A stretch of DNA of 64,000 nucleotides, taken from Vibrio gazogenes (GTDB lineage: Bacteria; Pseudomonadota; Gammaproteobacteria; Enterobacterales; Vibrionaceae). Shown here in pieces: positions 62,398 to 64,000 of the stretch. The notes under the pieces are model-generated. The model made no database searches. It was not told the origin of the DNA and was given only the letters and a program-made list of their open reading frames with translations. Numbering within the stretch: the stretch's first letter is position 1; every line of letters starts with the position of its first letter. The position numbers and the translations under genes were made by a program. The DNA lies in assembly GCF_023920225.1 (NCBI RefSeq), contig NZ_CP092587.1, positions 682,001-746,000 on the forward strand, read 5' to 3'.

Positions 62398-63612
62398 ATG
62401 AAACTGCCTATTTATTTTGATTATTCAGCGACATGTCCGGTTGATCATCGTGTTGCTGAGAAAATGGTTCAGTACATGACGGTTGATGGTATTTATGGTA
62501 ATCCGGCATCTCGTTCTCACCGTTATGGCTGGCAGGCAGAAGAAGCTGTTGATACGGCTCGTGAGCAGATCGCAGCATTGCTGAATGCCGATTCAAGAGA
62601 AATTGTTTTCACCTCGGGTGCCACAGAGTCTGATAACCTTGCGATTAAAGGTGCTGCTCATTTTTACGGTAAGAAAGGCAAGCATGTCATTACCTGTAAG
62701 ACCGAGCATAAAGCCGTTCTGGATACCTGTCGTCAGCTTGAACGTGAAGGTTTTGAAGTGACCTATCTTGAGCCTGAGCCAAATGGCTTGATCGATCTCA
62801 ATAAGTTGAAAACTGCGATGCGTGATGAGACTGTTCTTGTCTCCATTATGCATGTTAACAATGAAATCGGTGTGATTCAGGATATTGAAGCGATCGGTGA
62901 GTTGTGCCGTGAGCACAAAATTGTATTTCATGTGGATGCTGCTCAGTCGGCCGGAAAATTACCGATTGACGTTCAACAAGTTAAAGTTGACCTGATTTCT
63001 TTATCCGGGCATAAGATATACGGTCCGAAAGGGATTGGTGCACTCTATGTTCGTCGCAAACCTCGTATTCGTCTTGAAGCGCAGATGCATGGTGGCGGAC
63101 ATGAGCGCGGATTTCGTTCAGGAACGCTCCCTACGCATCAGATCGTTGGTATGGGAGAGGCTTGCCGAATCGCCAAGGAAGAGATGCAACAAGACTATGA
63201 TCATGCGAAAAAGTTACGTGATCGGATGTTAGCTGGCCTTGAAGGGATGGAAGCGGTCACAGTCAACGGTGATCTTGAGCAGCGTCTGCCGAACAACCTG
63301 AACATTAGCTTTGCTTATGTTGAAGGTGAGTCGTTACTGATGTCTTTAAAAGACCTTGCCGTCTCGTCTGGTAGTGCATGTACTTCTGCTAGTTTGGAGC
63401 CGTCTTATGTATTACGTGCGCTAGGGATGGACGATGAACTGGCTCATAGCTCAATTCGTTTTTCATTTGGTCGTTTTACGACGGAAGAAGAGGTAGACTA
63501 CGCGGTCGAGCAAATCCGTGTAGCTGTAGATAAATTACGCGACATGTCTCCTCTATGGGATATGTACAAGGAAGGCGTTGATTTGAGTTCCGTTGAGTGG
63601 GCTCATCATTAA
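62398..63612 (+). CDS. iscS: Cysteine desulfurase IscS
   Basis: PLP enzyme releasing sulfur from cysteine for Fe-S clusters and thiolated tRNAs. The 404 residues start [23 protein letters not shown] (E. coli IscS begins with the same motif). The PLP Lys lies in [18 protein letters not shown] near 206, and the mobile catalytic Cys in [22 protein letters not shown] near 328. The C-terminus [19 protein letters not shown] binds IscU. It lies within the isc operon. Confidence 0.97.
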   Translation: MKLPIYFDYSATCPVDHRVAEKMVQYMTVDGIYGNPASRSHRYGWQAEEAVDTAREQIAALLNADSREIVFTSGATESDNLAIKGAAHFYGKKGKHVITCKTEHKAVLDTCRQLEREGFEVTYLEPEPNGLIDLNKLKTAMRDETVLVSIMHVNNEIGVIQDIEAIGELCREHKIVFHVDAAQSAGKLPIDVQQVKVDLISLSGHKIYGPKGIGALYVRRKPRIRLEAQMHGGGHERGFRSGTLPTHQIVGMGEACRIAKEEMQQDYDHAKKLRDRMLAGLEGMEAVTVNGDLEQRLPNNLNISFAYVEGESLLMSLKDLAVSSGSACTSASLEPSYVLRALGMDDELAHSSIRFSFGRFTTEEEVDYAVEQIRVAVDKLRDMSPLWDMYKEGVDLSSVEWAHH

Positions 63613-63648
63613 TTTCTTCGCAGCGATAGAGGATATGAGGTAATCATC

Positions 63649-64000
63649 ATGGCATATAGTGATAAAGTAATCGACCACTACGAGAATCCACGCAATGTTG
63701 GTTCTTTTGACAACGAAGATCCAAGTATTGGTAGTGGTATGGTAGGTGCGCCTGCGTGCGGTGACGTGATGAAACTGCAAATCAAAGTTTCATCGGAAGG
63801 CATCATCGAAGATGCGAAATTTAAAACATATGGGTGTGGTAGTGCGATTGCTTCCAGCTCATTAGTTACCGAGTGGGTGAAAGGCAAATCGATTGATGAA
63901 GCGGCAGCGATCAAAAATGCTGAAATTGCTGAAGAACTTGAGTTGCCACCAGTGAAAGTTCATTGTTCGATTCTTGCAGAAGATGCGATTAAAGCAGCTG
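63649..64000 (+). CDS. iscU: Fe-S scaffold protein IscU (cut by window end)
   Basis: The first 117 codons of the scaffold on which [2Fe-2S] clusters are assembled. It begins MAYSDKVIDHYENPRNVG. The cluster-ligand regions GAPACGDVMKLQI (Cys and Asp), TYGCGSAIASSS (Cys), and the HscA-binding LPPVKVHCSILAEDAIKAA with the third Cys are visible. The last residues lie beyond the window. Third gene of iscRSU. Confidence 0.96.
   Translation, partial: MAYSDKVIDHYENPRNVGSFDNEDPSIGSGMVGAPACGDVMKLQIKVSSEGIIEDAKFKTYGCGSAIASSSLVTEWVKGKSIDEAAAIKNAEIAEELELPPVKVHCSILAEDAIKAA

Overview
The window is a 64 kb piece of a gammaproteobacterial chromosome, almost certainly chromosome 1 of a Vibrio or close relative. 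Evidence: the 16S/23S genes are Vibrio-like, nearly every protein is recognisable as the Vibrio/enterobacterial orthologue, and the gene order (btsSR, aroF-tyrA, slt-trpR, nspS-mbaA, pheA, raiA, bamD, rluD, clpB, rrn, phoBR, ppk-ppx, pst-phoU, prx-oxyR, aceBA, queA-tgt-yajC-secDF, suhB, trmJ, iscRSU) is the order I recall from the V. cholerae VC0693-VC0749 region. No species call is attempted. I recognise no wholly new multi-gene system. The novelty lies in regulatory DNA and in one mobile-element scar.

Layout. 1-4.3 kb: pyruvate-sensing BtsS/BtsR pair, then aroF-tyrA behind three TyrR-box-like sites. 4.3-9.1 kb: a PilZ protein, the ribosome ATPase EttA, lytic transglycosylase Slt and the Trp repressor. 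9.1-15 kb: an iron-regulated fagA-like/fumC pair under a 41-bp perfect palindrome containing a Fur box, then the overlapping operon nspS-mbaA-yjjX (polyamine sensing and c-di-GMP). 15-22.5 kb: pheA behind a terminator-like leader hairpin, raiA with a CRP site, bamD, rluD-pgeF, and clpB with a sigma-32-like promoter. 22.5-28.7 kb: a complete rRNA operon (16S, tRNA-Ile, tRNA-Ala, 23S, 5S, tRNA-Asp, tRNA-Trp). 28.7-30.9 kb: two near-identical IS630-family copies, one inserted inside the other, flanked by a 25-bp direct repeat.

31-34 kb: a DUF1904 gene, nfsA, and trhP coupled to a YfhL-type ferredoxin. 34-48 kb: rdgC, then a large phosphate regulon: phoB-phoR-pstS, ppk-ppx on the other strand, and pstC-pstA-pstB-phoU, with Pho-box-like sites before phoB and pstC. 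48-53.6 kb: a divergent peroxiredoxin/OxyR-type pair and the glyoxylate-shunt genes aceB and aceA. 53.6-61.8 kb: a CBS-pair protein, the queuosine-tRNA and Sec-translocon operon queA-tgt-yajC-secD-secF, suhB and trmJ. 61.8-64 kb: the Fe-S assembly operon iscR-iscS-iscU (cut by the window end) behind two abutting IscR type 1 sites.

How they fit together. aroF, tyrA and pheA form the entry and the Phe/Tyr branch of aromatic synthesis, with trpR as the tryptophan regulator. phoBR, pst, phoU and ppk/ppx join phosphate sensing and uptake to polyphosphate storage. fumC (iron-free fumarase), iscRSU and prx/oxyR cover iron, Fe-S and peroxide stress. Start codons were adjusted in many genes where a Shine-Dalgarno site or family alignment favours an internal start.
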